Below, piece by piece: positions 17,341 through 25,997 of a DNA stretch of 64,000 bases. The notes under the pieces are model-generated. The model was given only the letters and a program-made list of their open reading frames with translations, did no database searches and was not told where the DNA came from. The DNA lies in the NCBI RefSeq assembly GCF_037969875.1, contig NZ_CP150218.1, positions 5,146,001 to 5,210,000 of the forward strand, given 5' to 3'. The DNA is from Paenibacillus sp. FSL R7-0337. GTDB lineage: Bacteria > Bacillota > Bacilli > Paenibacillales > Paenibacillaceae. Positions within the stretch are counted from its first letter, which is position 1; each line of letters begins with the position of its first letter. Position numbers and translations under genes: made by a program.

Positions 17341-18399
17341 CTACAGCTTCTCTATCAGCTCAGTATAATAGCCGTTGCCATTCCGCTTATCCAGCTTCTC
17401 CGCTGTAGCGAGAGCTAACTTCTGGAAGTATTTCGCAAGCGAAGCTACGTCTTCGGATTGGCGTTCACACGGGTGCCCAGCCGGAAGCTTGACCTGGAAG
17501 CGGATGGATTCCTCAGACAGACGGCGGAACAGCTTGGCCGAATAAGCGTTGAAAATCATCTGATCGGCCGGGTTCTCGTGATCCAGAGAGGAGGCGATAT
17601 ACTCTTCGAAGACCTCCAGCGCCTTGACCGGATCGGTCAGGGTCAGGTAGCCAATATGCTCTGCCTGGTGATACAGGAAGTCGCGGTTTCCTTTTACCAG
17701 CTTATAGCCTTTCTTCTGCAGCTTATCGGCTTCCTTCTGGCGGTCCAGCCGTAGGAGAGGGAACAGTACCTTGGTGATGGTCACATGAGGGACCTCACCG
17801 CAGGTCATTCTACCCTTGAGAATCGGTTCAGCCGCCTTAACGGTTGCTTCATCGTCTCCCTGCTTCGCCAGGAACTCAACCAGGCCATGCTGCTCACAAG
17901 CCTCACAATCGCTCATCTCGTCCCGGTCCATGGTCTGGACAATCGCCCATTCGGCCTGTGAAGCTTCCAGCTCCCCGAAATCTTCGAGAATATTCGCCCG
18001 GTAATAGTGATAGGTCCGGCTGCTATAGCCTTCGGCTTCGTAGCGGGTCTTCATATCCTCCAGCAGGTTCTCAATCTGAGTGCGGCTAATATCTGCAAAA
18101 GCGGTAATGCGGTCCAGCACCCACTTGTACGACCACATCAGGCTGTAATCATCGAACCGGCCAGGGTTCTTGTCATACTGCCCCAGCTGCCAGGAAAAGG
18201 CGACCAGCGCTTTCATCGGATAGCCGTGGAAGCTGCCCAGCTCTACGATTTCGCTGCGGGCCTCATAGCCCTGATCGATATCTCCTGCGGCATCGGCCAC
18301 CCGTACGGCCTGCTCCAGCAGCTCCAGCTTAGCCTTGCCTCCGGGCAGGCCATAGGCTTCTTCCATCAGATCGTCGAAATCCATCTCGGTAACGTTCAT
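17341..18399 (-). CDS. Helical-repeat (TPR-like) partner of the Hsp90-like protein
   Basis: A 352-residue, mostly alpha-helical acidic protein without signal peptide or membrane segment. Repeated helix pairs with A/Y/L spacing, such as KAKLELLEQAVRVADAAGD and ANILEDFGELEASQAEWAI, suggest degenerate tetratricopeptide repeats. A CEACEQH cysteine cluster lies mid-protein. Its ATG (18399) directly follows the TAA stop of the Hsp90-like gene, so the two are translationally coupled and their products probably work together. A function as co-chaperone or adaptor is an inference from this coupling. Confidence 0.6.
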   Translation of the reverse strand: MNVTEMDFDDLMEEAYGLPGGKAKLELLEQAVRVADAAGDIDQGYEARSEIVELGSFHGYPMKALVAFSWQLGQYDKNPGRFDDYSLMWSYKWVLDRITAFADISRTQIENLLEDMKTRYEAEGYSSRTYHYYRANILEDFGELEASQAEWAIVQTMDRDEMSDCEACEQHGLVEFLAKQGDDEATVKAAEPILKGRMTCGEVPHVTITKVLFPLLRLDRQKEADKLQKKGYKLVKGNRDFLYHQAEHIGYLTLTDPVKALEVFEEYIASSLDHENPADQMIFNAYSAKLFRRLSEESIRFQVKLPAGHPCERQSEDVASLAKYFQKLALATAEKLDKRNGNGYYTELIEKL

Positions 18400-20238
18400 T
18401 TATTTCTCTCCTTCTGCGGATCGACTGGCCGTCAATCCCCAATCAATAAATTGAATAATGCCTTGGTTCAGGAGCGCGATCTCCTGGCGGTTCATTGGAT
18501 AATGTCCCATCAATAGCGCATTGCAGTACAGCATCTCGACAATAGAAGGCAGCGTAGCCTGATTCCCCTGATGGAATACCTTCTCAATGACGGGATTGTT
18601 CAGGTTAAAGTAAAGTGTAGCGTATGCCGTATCCTTAAGCGAAGCGCCCAGGCTGCCTAGCACGGAGGAAAGAGCGTCGGTGCTCACTTCCTTCGTTGCC
18701 TCAAGTACACGCCACTGGGCGGATTCCTCGGACAGTGTGTAGAGCACCGGAATCTCCTCCGGCTTGAAGCGGCGCAGCTGCACCTGGCAGCGGAACTTCT
18801 GCAGGACACTGTCTGCGAGTCTTACAGATTCATAGTAATCCAGCCGCTCTTGAGGCGTAATATCGGTGAAGGATAAGGACACCTCTTCCGGCAGCAGCCG
18901 TTCCGTCTGCACCTCCGGGTCAATAAGCGGAAGCTGGGACAGCAGCTCGGCATCATAGATATACCCGCCATTCACCACCAGCATGGATTGGGCCGAAGCC
19001 ACGTGGGTAATCTGGCGGTATTCGTCCAGCGTCGCCGTGAAGTACAGGGGAGGCTGCTGCTTCAGCTCGCCAAGCGTCTTTCTGCCATACGTGCTCTCAA
19101 ACGGCAGCCACTCATGAATGATAGAATAGAATGACGAATCTTCCACCGCGAGTGCCTTCATCGATAAGGCGTGCAGTGAAATGATCGATTGCAGGCGGTC
19201 CGGGTCATACTCGGCCATCCGCATCAATTCCTGACGAATGGCATTTCCCAGCTCTTCCCGCACTTGCTCCAGCTGAGCATTCTCATAGAAATGCTCCCTG
19301 GAAGCGGTGGGCTGCAGCTCATCGGTCCAGATCAGACATTTCACGAAGAACGCCCAGTCCGGCAGGATATTGCTGGCAGCTTCGGAGACCAGCATGTGCT
19401 TCAGGTATACCCGGTGATTGCGCTTGGCGTTCAGATTCACCGCATGTGGCAGAATGAAGGCGATGCCTCCTGTCCGGCCCGAAGCGGTGTGCAGGGGAAT
19501 GAAATCACGGAATGTCTCTCCCAGCACCTGCTTGCCGAAGGCCAGTACCTCGTCACGATGCTTCCGGGCCAGCTGCGGATCTTTGATCCACGGCGGGCTC
19601 AGCGGATTAATCAGGCGGGTGTTGCGGTCTGACACCAGTTGGATCGGGTAAGGCAGCAGAGCGCCGTAATGGAATAGACCTTCCCGCAGGTTCTCTTCTT
19701 CGAAGTAAGCTTCCGACCCTTCCTTGCAACGCAAAAAAACCTTGGTGCCGGGGGCATGTGCCCCATCGAGCTTACGGATCGTATAAGTGCCGTCCGGCTT
19801 CCCGCGCCATTCCAGGGCAGGTCCGCCCTTGGCCGATTGGGTAACCATTACGATATCGTTACTCACCATGAAGCAGGACAACAGCCCGATGCCAAACCGA
19901 CCGATAAAGGAGGTATTGGTCGACAGGAAATCTTCGCCCCGCTTGGAGGATTGTCCAATCATGGCCAGAAACTCATGAATTTCTGCCTCATCTAACCCGA
20001 TCCCGTTATCCTCTACTAATAAGGTTGCCCCCGTGGAGGTTCCGCTTACCTCGACATGGATCTTACCTTCGTAGCCTACTGGGGAATATGCCTGACGTGC
20101 AGTAATCGCGTCTATGCCGTTCTGCAGCAGCTCTCTTAAGAATACCTTCGGGCTGCTATACAAATGGTTAGACAAAATGTTGATCATCCCGCTTAAGTTC
20201 ACCTGAAAGCGGTACGTATCCCGGTTTTGGTTCTCCAT
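18400..20238 (-). CDS. Hsp90 family (HtpG-like) ATPase
   Basis: A 612-residue protein with a GHKL ATP-binding domain. FLRELLQNGIDAI contains the catalytic Glu (E36 by alignment with HtpG), VEDNGIGL is the Asp/Gly box and GRFGIGLLS the lid glycine motif. Middle and dimerisation regions follow, but the C-terminus is shorter and unlike E. coli HtpG, and there is no MEEVD tail. It belongs to the divergent bacterial Hsp90 group rather than canonical HtpG. The start at 20238 has AGGAGAATCAAG upstream. It is the first gene of a two-gene operon with the helical-repeat protein. Confidence 0.85.
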   Translation of the reverse strand: MENQNRDTYRFQVNLSGMINILSNHLYSSPKVFLRELLQNGIDAITARQAYSPVGYEGKIHVEVSGTSTGATLLVEDNGIGLDEAEIHEFLAMIGQSSKRGEDFLSTNTSFIGRFGIGLLSCFMVSNDIVMVTQSAKGGPALEWRGKPDGTYTIRKLDGAHAPGTKVFLRCKEGSEAYFEEENLREGLFHYGALLPYPIQLVSDRNTRLINPLSPPWIKDPQLARKHRDEVLAFGKQVLGETFRDFIPLHTASGRTGGIAFILPHAVNLNAKRNHRVYLKHMLVSEAASNILPDWAFFVKCLIWTDELQPTASREHFYENAQLEQVREELGNAIRQELMRMAEYDPDRLQSIISLHALSMKALAVEDSSFYSIIHEWLPFESTYGRKTLGELKQQPPLYFTATLDEYRQITHVASAQSMLVVNGGYIYDAELLSQLPLIDPEVQTERLLPEEVSLSFTDITPQERLDYYESVRLADSVLQKFRCQVQLRRFKPEEIPVLYTLSEESAQWRVLEATKEVSTDALSSVLGSLGASLKDTAYATLYFNLNNPVIEKVFHQGNQATLPSIVEMLYCNALLMGHYPMNRQEIALLNQGIIQFIDWGLTASRSAEGEK

Positions 20239-20397
20239 CTTGATTCTCCTGTTCTGTAATCATTTTGCTTGTGCTTCATGCCGACAATCAGTTTCTATGT
20301 AGACAGATACAACTCTATGTATTACCCAGATGCTGCAATATAAGAAACAGATATTCCCAATCCGTCTGTTTTCCCGTTTGCAGGAACGTCTCAACAT

Positions 20398-20424
20398 GCA
20401 AAAGAAACCCAGGATTACCTGGGT
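20398..20424 (-). terminator. Terminator of the YesN-like regulator gene
   Basis: On the minus strand ACCCAGG, a TAAT loop and CCTGGGT are followed by TTCTTTTG. It lies 17 bp after the stop at 20441. Confidence 0.7.
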
Positions 20425-20440
20425 CTCTGTCTCGCAGCAA

Positions 20441-22003
20441 TTACGCATGCAGCTTCTGTTTTCTATATTCTGTGGGGGTGAGCTTTTCATGTTTTTTGAA
20501 CATTTGTGTGAAATGGGAAAAATTGCTGTACCCAAGCTCTGCCGCCACTATATTGACCGGGATGTTAGGGTTCTCCAATAAATCCTTAGCAGCATCTACC
20601 TTAATTCTAAGGATATAATTCTTAACGTTTTCGCCCATTTCCTTTTTGAATAACTTGGAGAAATATTCAGGAGTGAAATGTACATGGTCCGCGACATCCT
20701 TAACGGAAATATCACTAGAGATATTATTCAGTATATAATCAATCGCGCGCTGGATATTATCCTTGGAGCCTTCATCCTCAGAGGCAGTGGATATAGCCTT
20801 AATGATAAATGAGATGCCCTCTTTTAGGCAGTCAATGTCTTTGAAGCTACTCATATAATCATGATAGTTGTATAATTCCGTAAACAAGCTCATGATGTCA
20901 ATATTCCGTTTGTGCGAGAACACAAAAAGAATTTTGGTTAAGGATTGGTGGAAGTCGCATAAGCTTTTGAGATTAAATTTGCCGATCGTTGCATTGTAAT
21001 TGATAAAGGACAAAATATTCTCATGCACGGATTCAAATTGGCCGCTGTCCAGCAGCCGGGTCCACTTGACAATGCTTGCGGAGAGGCTTGCCGCCTCATC
21101 ATTAATGACATCGCTTTCAGAGAAGTACAATCCGGCTCTCTTAGCTACATTATTCTGTACCAGAACATGGCATGCGTAGGTGGTAGCATGAATGTTCTCA
21201 AGGGTATCGATAGCGGTTACATAGCTGGAAATCTGAAAACCCATTTCTGTACAAATACCTTCGTAGAATGATCTGCAGGCTTCCGTGCTAACCGTATAAA
21301 TGGAATCGTTATTAGAGAACAGCAGAATCACAAATTGCTTATATCTGTTGATACATACTAGAGCACGAAGGCCAGGTACAAGAAGATGCTGGTTAGCGCA
21401 ATCAAGCAGCTTGCCGAAAATATGCATATCGGACATCGTGTGGGAAGCCGTCTTGGAATAAGGATAAATATCTATGATAAAGGATTGAATGAACGAATGG
21501 CTATGAATCGGATATCCGAGCTGGTTGAGCGCTTCAATGGACTGATGTTTATTCGCCGGATTGGACGAGAACAGGTTGATAACCACATTGCTCAGCAATT
21601 CAGCCTTATAGGTGTGGGCTTGCTGCCGGTCCGACATGATCTTGGAGATAGCTCTGATCATAGCATCTTCAATTTCATGATAAGGTGCCGGTTGAATAAT
21701 GTAATCGAAGCAGCCGAGCTTAATGCTCTGCTGGGCATACTTGAACGACGCATGGGAGGTAAGCAGAATTCTCAGCATCGCCGCATCATATTCATGTACC
21801 CACTTGTTCAAAGTCAGGCCATTCTCTCCAGGCATTTCGATATCGGACAGCAGGATATGAATTTTGTTCTCCTTTATGATCTCTTTGGCATCCGCTGCAT
21901 TGGTGGCTGTATATACATTGTGGATTCCGAGGGCGCTAAAGTTGATTCCGCTCATCATCCCATTCAGCACCGACAGCTGATCATCAACGATTAAGACATT
22001 CAT
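20441..22003 (-). CDS. YesN-like response regulator with AraC-type DNA-binding domain
   Basis: A 520-residue response regulator. The receiver domain has the phospho-acceptor D54 in LLSDIEMPGENG, a long helical middle follows, and the C-terminus has two AraC helix-turn-helix motifs (VKDVADHVHFTPEYFSKLFK and NIVAAELGYSNFSHFTQMFK). ATG 22003 follows GGGGGATC; the longer reading from 22018 uses the ribosome site as coding sequence. It is encoded 27 bp after its sensor kinase. Such pairs usually activate a neighbouring sugar ABC transporter, here the genes at 23.9-27.5 kb. Confidence 0.9.
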   Translation of the reverse strand: MNVLIVDDQLSVLNGMMSGINFSALGIHNVYTATNAADAKEIIKENKIHILLSDIEMPGENGLTLNKWVHEYDAAMLRILLTSHASFKYAQQSIKLGCFDYIIQPAPYHEIEDAMIRAISKIMSDRQQAHTYKAELLSNVVINLFSSNPANKHQSIEALNQLGYPIHSHSFIQSFIIDIYPYSKTASHTMSDMHIFGKLLDCANQHLLVPGLRALVCINRYKQFVILLFSNNDSIYTVSTEACRSFYEGICTEMGFQISSYVTAIDTLENIHATTYACHVLVQNNVAKRAGLYFSESDVINDEAASLSASIVKWTRLLDSGQFESVHENILSFINYNATIGKFNLKSLCDFHQSLTKILFVFSHKRNIDIMSLFTELYNYHDYMSSFKDIDCLKEGISFIIKAISTASEDEGSKDNIQRAIDYILNNISSDISVKDVADHVHFTPEYFSKLFKKEMGENVKNYILRIKVDAAKDLLENPNIPVNIVAAELGYSNFSHFTQMFKKHEKLTPTEYRKQKLHA

Positions 22004-22030
22004 AGTTAGATCCCCCAATTTGAAAATGGA

Positions 22031-23764
22031 TTATTTGGCCGATGGTTCCACTAACGGTAAATAGATCAGGGCACAGGCTCCGCCACCGGGTTTGTTATAG
22101 AAAGCAAACTGGAAGTTTGCCTTGTAGATGAGCGCAACTCTTTGCTTCAGATTAGACACCCCTACATGTTCTTTCTTAAATAAATCATTCTCTGACTGAT
22201 TTAACTGGTCAAGAATATCCTGATTGTATCCGGTTCCATTATCACTGATCTGAAGCTGCATCACCGGAATGCCTTTAAGTTCCGCTGAGGTGATATTCAC
22301 CTCGAAAATAAGCAGCTTGTCCGATTGCCTGTTGTGCTTGGCGGTATTCTCCAGAAATGTCTGAATGGTCAGAGAAGGGACAGCGTATTTGAGCAGGGAC
22401 TCATCATCGACATGGATGTTCAGGATCATTGGGGTGATTCTGTCCAGCATAATAATGTTGTAGTAGTCATTGACCTCGGCAAGCTCAGATTTCAAGGGCA
22501 CTAACTGCAGATTATCATGGAAAATGTAACGCAAATGATTGGAGAAGGCGAAGATCATCCGCTGCATTTTTTCATACTCATGATTCGCCAGCATACTGTA
22601 CAGGCTCTTTAGACAATTGACGAAGAAATGCGAGCCTGTCTGAAGATGATAGTACTGCAGCCGGGCATGATCTTTCTGGAAGGCCTCAGCTCTTTTATGG
22701 TTATCCAGAGATATCTTCTGTTCGACCAGGTTGGTGAGGGCCTGGTTGATGTTCTGATATTCGGTGATATGGCTGTCTGTATGGCTGATGAACTGCGCCG
22801 AGCCTGTTTGTTCAAGATGCTTCGTGGCGGCATTAATCTGCTTGAGCGGATAGATGACTAATTTATTTAGACGAAGCATGACAAATAAAAGCATGATACA
22901 AGAAATGCCGGCAAGGAGAATAAACACAAGGACAGCGATTTTGGCAAATGACCACATATGGTTGGTGTGGAAGACGGTAAACATGCTGATATCCGTTCCC
23001 TCCATCGGGACGGTCTTGAGATAGTGATCCCTGAAGAACGAATTCCCGCCCGTCTGGTTCAGATCATCGATGCTGATGCTCAGCTTCGAGAGGACCTCAG
23101 TATTGCTGAGCACCTCATTGCGGCTGAAAAAGCCGAAATCCATGTAGCTGCCGTTGGATCTATTATACTTTAATATTTCAAATTTGTTTAAGTCAATAAC
23201 TGTGCATATAAACACACCATTGATCTCCTGGGCAGCCATAATCACGGAGTAGTGTCCGTCCTGAAATAGAATCCACTGGTTAAATTGCGGGGAATGGTTG
23301 CTCAGCCAATAAGCCCTTAAATTCTCCTTCAGCCGGTATATATGAGGTGAATCGAGAACCGTAAATGAAGAGCCGGAGGCATAGGCGGATACGCTTTGAT
23401 CCTGATTGAAGATGAAGATAGACTCATACGGGGCGACCTGTCTTTTGAGCGCCTGATTCACATTGTATAAGTGCTTCACTTTATCACTGCCGGATAGCTT
23501 AGGTAAAGTCAGCATTTTAAAAGAGACATCGGCACAACAGAGCTTCTGCCCGAACTGGATGGCATCGTCCATTTCTTTCTCCAATGAAGATTTGTAATAA
23601 TCGGTAACCGTTGTGGTGTTGTAATCAATCTGCTGGGAGGTTGTTCGCAGAAATATGGCGCAGAACAGAAGAAGCACAACCGATGTACAAAGGAACAATA
23701 TAAGGAAGTATTTCTTGAAGAGACCCCGGATTGAATATGAAGATGGCCGTGTTTGTCGAATCAT
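22031..23764 (-). CDS. YesM-like sensor histidine kinase
   Basis: A 577-residue kinase. Two transmembrane segments (~18-42 and ~275-300) frame an extracellular sensing domain, followed by HAMP, His_kinase (HFFVNCLKSLYSM, where family members usually read HFLYNTL) and HATPase domains (LENTAKHN, ISDNGTGYN, GVSNLKQRV). The N, G1 and G2 boxes are present, so it should be active. It detects an extracellular sugar or sugar-loaded binding protein and phosphorylates the regulator encoded next. Confidence 0.9.
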   Translation of the reverse strand: MIRQTRPSSYSIRGLFKKYFLILFLCTSVVLLLFCAIFLRTTSQQIDYNTTTVTDYYKSSLEKEMDDAIQFGQKLCCADVSFKMLTLPKLSGSDKVKHLYNVNQALKRQVAPYESIFIFNQDQSVSAYASGSSFTVLDSPHIYRLKENLRAYWLSNHSPQFNQWILFQDGHYSVIMAAQEINGVFICTVIDLNKFEILKYNRSNGSYMDFGFFSRNEVLSNTEVLSKLSISIDDLNQTGGNSFFRDHYLKTVPMEGTDISMFTVFHTNHMWSFAKIAVLVFILLAGISCIMLLFVMLRLNKLVIYPLKQINAATKHLEQTGSAQFISHTDSHITEYQNINQALTNLVEQKISLDNHKRAEAFQKDHARLQYYHLQTGSHFFVNCLKSLYSMLANHEYEKMQRMIFAFSNHLRYIFHDNLQLVPLKSELAEVNDYYNIIMLDRITPMILNIHVDDESLLKYAVPSLTIQTFLENTAKHNRQSDKLLIFEVNITSAELKGIPVMQLQISDNGTGYNQDILDQLNQSENDLFKKEHVGVSNLKQRVALIYKANFQFAFYNKPGGGACALIYLPLVEPSAK

Positions 23765-23856
23765 ATGAGCAGCCCATTCCCTGTATGTTCTTTTAGGTGA
23801 AGTTTACCACAGCTTAAGTTAAAAGCAAGGTGAATATAATTGTTAATTAATAACAA

Positions 23857-23897
23857 AAATACCGGTCCACTGGCCGAAAGGCCATGAACCGGTATTT
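23857..23897 (-). terminator. Terminator of the sugar permease operon
   Basis: AAATACCGGT (23857-23866) pairs with ACCGGTATTT (23888-23897), with a TGGCC-GAAA-GGCCA tetraloop stem inside, followed on the minus strand by TTTTTGTTATT. It separates the permease genes from the sensor kinase gene. Confidence 0.9.
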
Positions 23898-23914
23898 GGA
23901 TCGTCTCCCGACGG

Positions 23915-24796
23915 TTACCCTTTAACGGAACCGACTGCAATTCCTTGCACGAAGGATTTTTGAAAGAATGGATAGGCGATAAGGATCGGCAAAATGGCTA
24001 TAACCGCAAGAGCCATGCGGATACTTATATTGGGTAATTCAGAGATTTTGACATTCGGATTGCTCTGGGACTGAAGGAACGCCAGATTGCTGAGCACTGA
24101 ATTCAAGTAGTTCTGAATGCCGTACAGATCACGGTTCGTATGGATGAAGTATACGCCGTTGGTCCAGTTATTCCAGTAGCCGATCGCCGTCATCAGTCCA
24201 ATGGTGCCGAGAATTGGCATGGACATCGGAAGAATTATCTTCAGTAGCGTATTTCCCTCATTGGATCCGTCGATAGTAGCCGCTTCAATCACCTCGTAAG
24301 GAATATTGGAGTTGATGTAGGCGCGGACCATAATGACGAAGAAGGCATTCATCAGCAGGTAAGGAACAATCAGCGCCCATACCGTATCTGAAAGGTGAAA
24401 GATTTTTGTGTAGATCAGGTAAGTGGGCACGAAGCCGCCATTAAATAACATAGTGAAAAAGGTGAAGAAGGACAAGAAGCTCCGTCCCGGAAGATCCTTA
24501 CGCGATAAAGGATAAGCAAATAAGATTGTCATAATAAGGCTAAGGGTGGTACCAACAATAGTAACCAGAAAGCTCATTCCGTAGGCTCTTAGAATATCTG
24601 CTTTGACATTCCAAATGTATTTATAAGCGGTTAAAGAGAAATCCTTTGGTATAAAGCTGTAACCATACTTCGTAAGTGCAGCCTCAGATGAGAGCGAACT
24701 CACTAATAGTAATATGAAGGGCAGAATACAAGCCAATACCAGTAACAGCATGATGAAACCCATGACTATATCATACAGTTTATTTTTATAAATCAT
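23915..24796 (-). CDS. Carbohydrate ABC transporter permease (YtcP/MalG-like)
   Basis: A 293-residue permease with six predicted transmembrane segments and the cytoplasmic EAA loop (YEVIEAATIDGSNEGNTLLK followed by IILPMSMP), which docks the ATPase. It is the second gene of a permease pair 17 bp after the first. No ATPase gene is present locally, as usual in Firmicutes where a shared MsmX-type ATPase serves many systems. The substrate is likely an oligosaccharide or glycoside. Confidence 0.9.
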   Translation of the reverse strand: MIYKNKLYDIVMGFIMLLLVLACILPFILLLVSSLSSEAALTKYGYSFIPKDFSLTAYKYIWNVKADILRAYGMSFLVTIVGTTLSLIMTILFAYPLSRKDLPGRSFLSFFTFFTMLFNGGFVPTYLIYTKIFHLSDTVWALIVPYLLMNAFFVIMVRAYINSNIPYEVIEAATIDGSNEGNTLLKIILPMSMPILGTIGLMTAIGYWNNWTNGVYFIHTNRDLYGIQNYLNSVLSNLAFLQSQSNPNVKISELPNISIRMALAVIAILPILIAYPFFQKSFVQGIAVGSVKG

Positions 24797-24813
24797 TGCC
24801 TAGCCCCCTGTTG

Positions 24814-25758
24814 TTAGAATAAGCTGCTGTCTTTGTCATATTTCGAGACTGCGGCATTGGCAGTAAATACAAAGGCGAAGCCCAGAATGGACTGCAGGAA
24901 GCCGCCCGCCGTTGCTCTGCCGATATCATTAAGCTTCAGTAACGCACGGTAAACGAAGGTGTCAACGGTCTGGGTTGTCGAATACAGTAATCCGCTGTTC
25001 ATCGGAACCTGGTAGAACAGGCCGAAATCGGAATAGCAGATTCGTCCGACAGCCAGCAGTACAAGGATAATAATGGTCGGCCGGAGTGACGGTAAGGAGA
25101 TGTGGACAATCTGAGACCAGATCCCGGAGCCGTCAATTGAAGCGGCTTCATAGGATGACTTATCGATCCCGATCAAGGTGGAATAATAAATGATGGAGGT
25201 ATAGCCCATTGTCATCCACATATACACAATTGTAAGAATAATTGGCCAATAGACAGGCTCGTTGTACCAGCTAATCGGATCGATTCCGAAGAGCGGCAGG
25301 ATCGACATATTCATGAACCCGTTCTGTCCGCTTAAGAAGGCAAACACAATATAACTGATAATGACGGTTGACAGCAGGAACGGAATAAGAATGATGACCT
25401 GGCTGGCCCGCTTAAAGAACTTTTTGCGCACCGCATCGAGTCCAATGGCGATGAAGACACCAAGAAGATTGCCCAGAACAATGAAGGCTAAGTTATACAG
25501 AATGGTATTTCTGAAGAAGATAAAAGCATCATTGGAACTAAACAGGAACTTAAAGTTCCGCAGCCCAACCCAAGGGCTGTCAATGAAGCCCAATGCGTAA
25601 TTGACCTTTTTAAAGGCCAGAGCCAGACCCGCCATCGGCAAGTAGTTGTTGATGATCAAATAAATAATCCCCGGCAGCATCATAAGGTATAAAGGGATAT
25701 ACCGTTTCATTCTTTGGGCGGACATCCCTTTCTTGTGCTTCGTTTCTGCTTGTCTCAT
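24814..25758 (-). CDS. Carbohydrate ABC transporter permease (LplB-like)
   Basis: A 314-residue permease with six membrane segments and EAA motif YEAASIDGSGIWSQIVHISL. It belongs to the LplB/YteP group that pairs with YtcP-type permeases. ATG 25758 is preceded by GGGAGGTC; readings to 25776 are less likely. It is divergent from the solute-binding protein gene, which shares the regulatory region 25759-25997. Confidence 0.9.
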   Translation of the reverse strand: MRQAETKHKKGMSAQRMKRYIPLYLMMLPGIIYLIINNYLPMAGLALAFKKVNYALGFIDSPWVGLRNFKFLFSSNDAFIFFRNTILYNLAFIVLGNLLGVFIAIGLDAVRKKFFKRASQVIILIPFLLSTVIISYIVFAFLSGQNGFMNMSILPLFGIDPISWYNEPVYWPIILTIVYMWMTMGYTSIIYYSTLIGIDKSSYEAASIDGSGIWSQIVHISLPSLRPTIIILVLLAVGRICYSDFGLFYQVPMNSGLLYSTTQTVDTFVYRALLKLNDIGRATAGGFLQSILGFAFVFTANAAVSKYDKDSSLF

Positions 25759-25827
25759 ATAGACCTCCCTGATCATATGCTTCAGTAATGATGTATCGCT
25801 AATGTATCAAAAGAAGACACAGGGACT

Positions 25828-25860
25828 CTATCAAATTTCTAGTTTAAACTATCAAATTTC
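25828..25860. promoter_or_regulatory. Paired 12-bp direct repeats, likely sites for the YesN-like regulator
   Basis: CTATCAAATTTC occurs exactly at 25828-25839 and 25849-25860, giving 21-bp spacing, two DNA turns. They lie between the divergent permease and binding-protein genes, just upstream of a TATAGA box (25864-25869) and covering its -35 region. Direct repeats overlapping -35 are the usual layout for AraC-type activators. Binding is inferred. Confidence 0.6.
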
Positions 25861-25997
25861 CGTTATAGATTGAGATCCGAATAGAGCCGGGACACAAGGT
25901 TATAAAAACGATAGTCCAACATAGAAAAATGATAGAAATGGAGAATGGCGATTTGCTATTGTGTCAGTGTAAGTCATCAGAAAGAGAGGGGTTAGCT

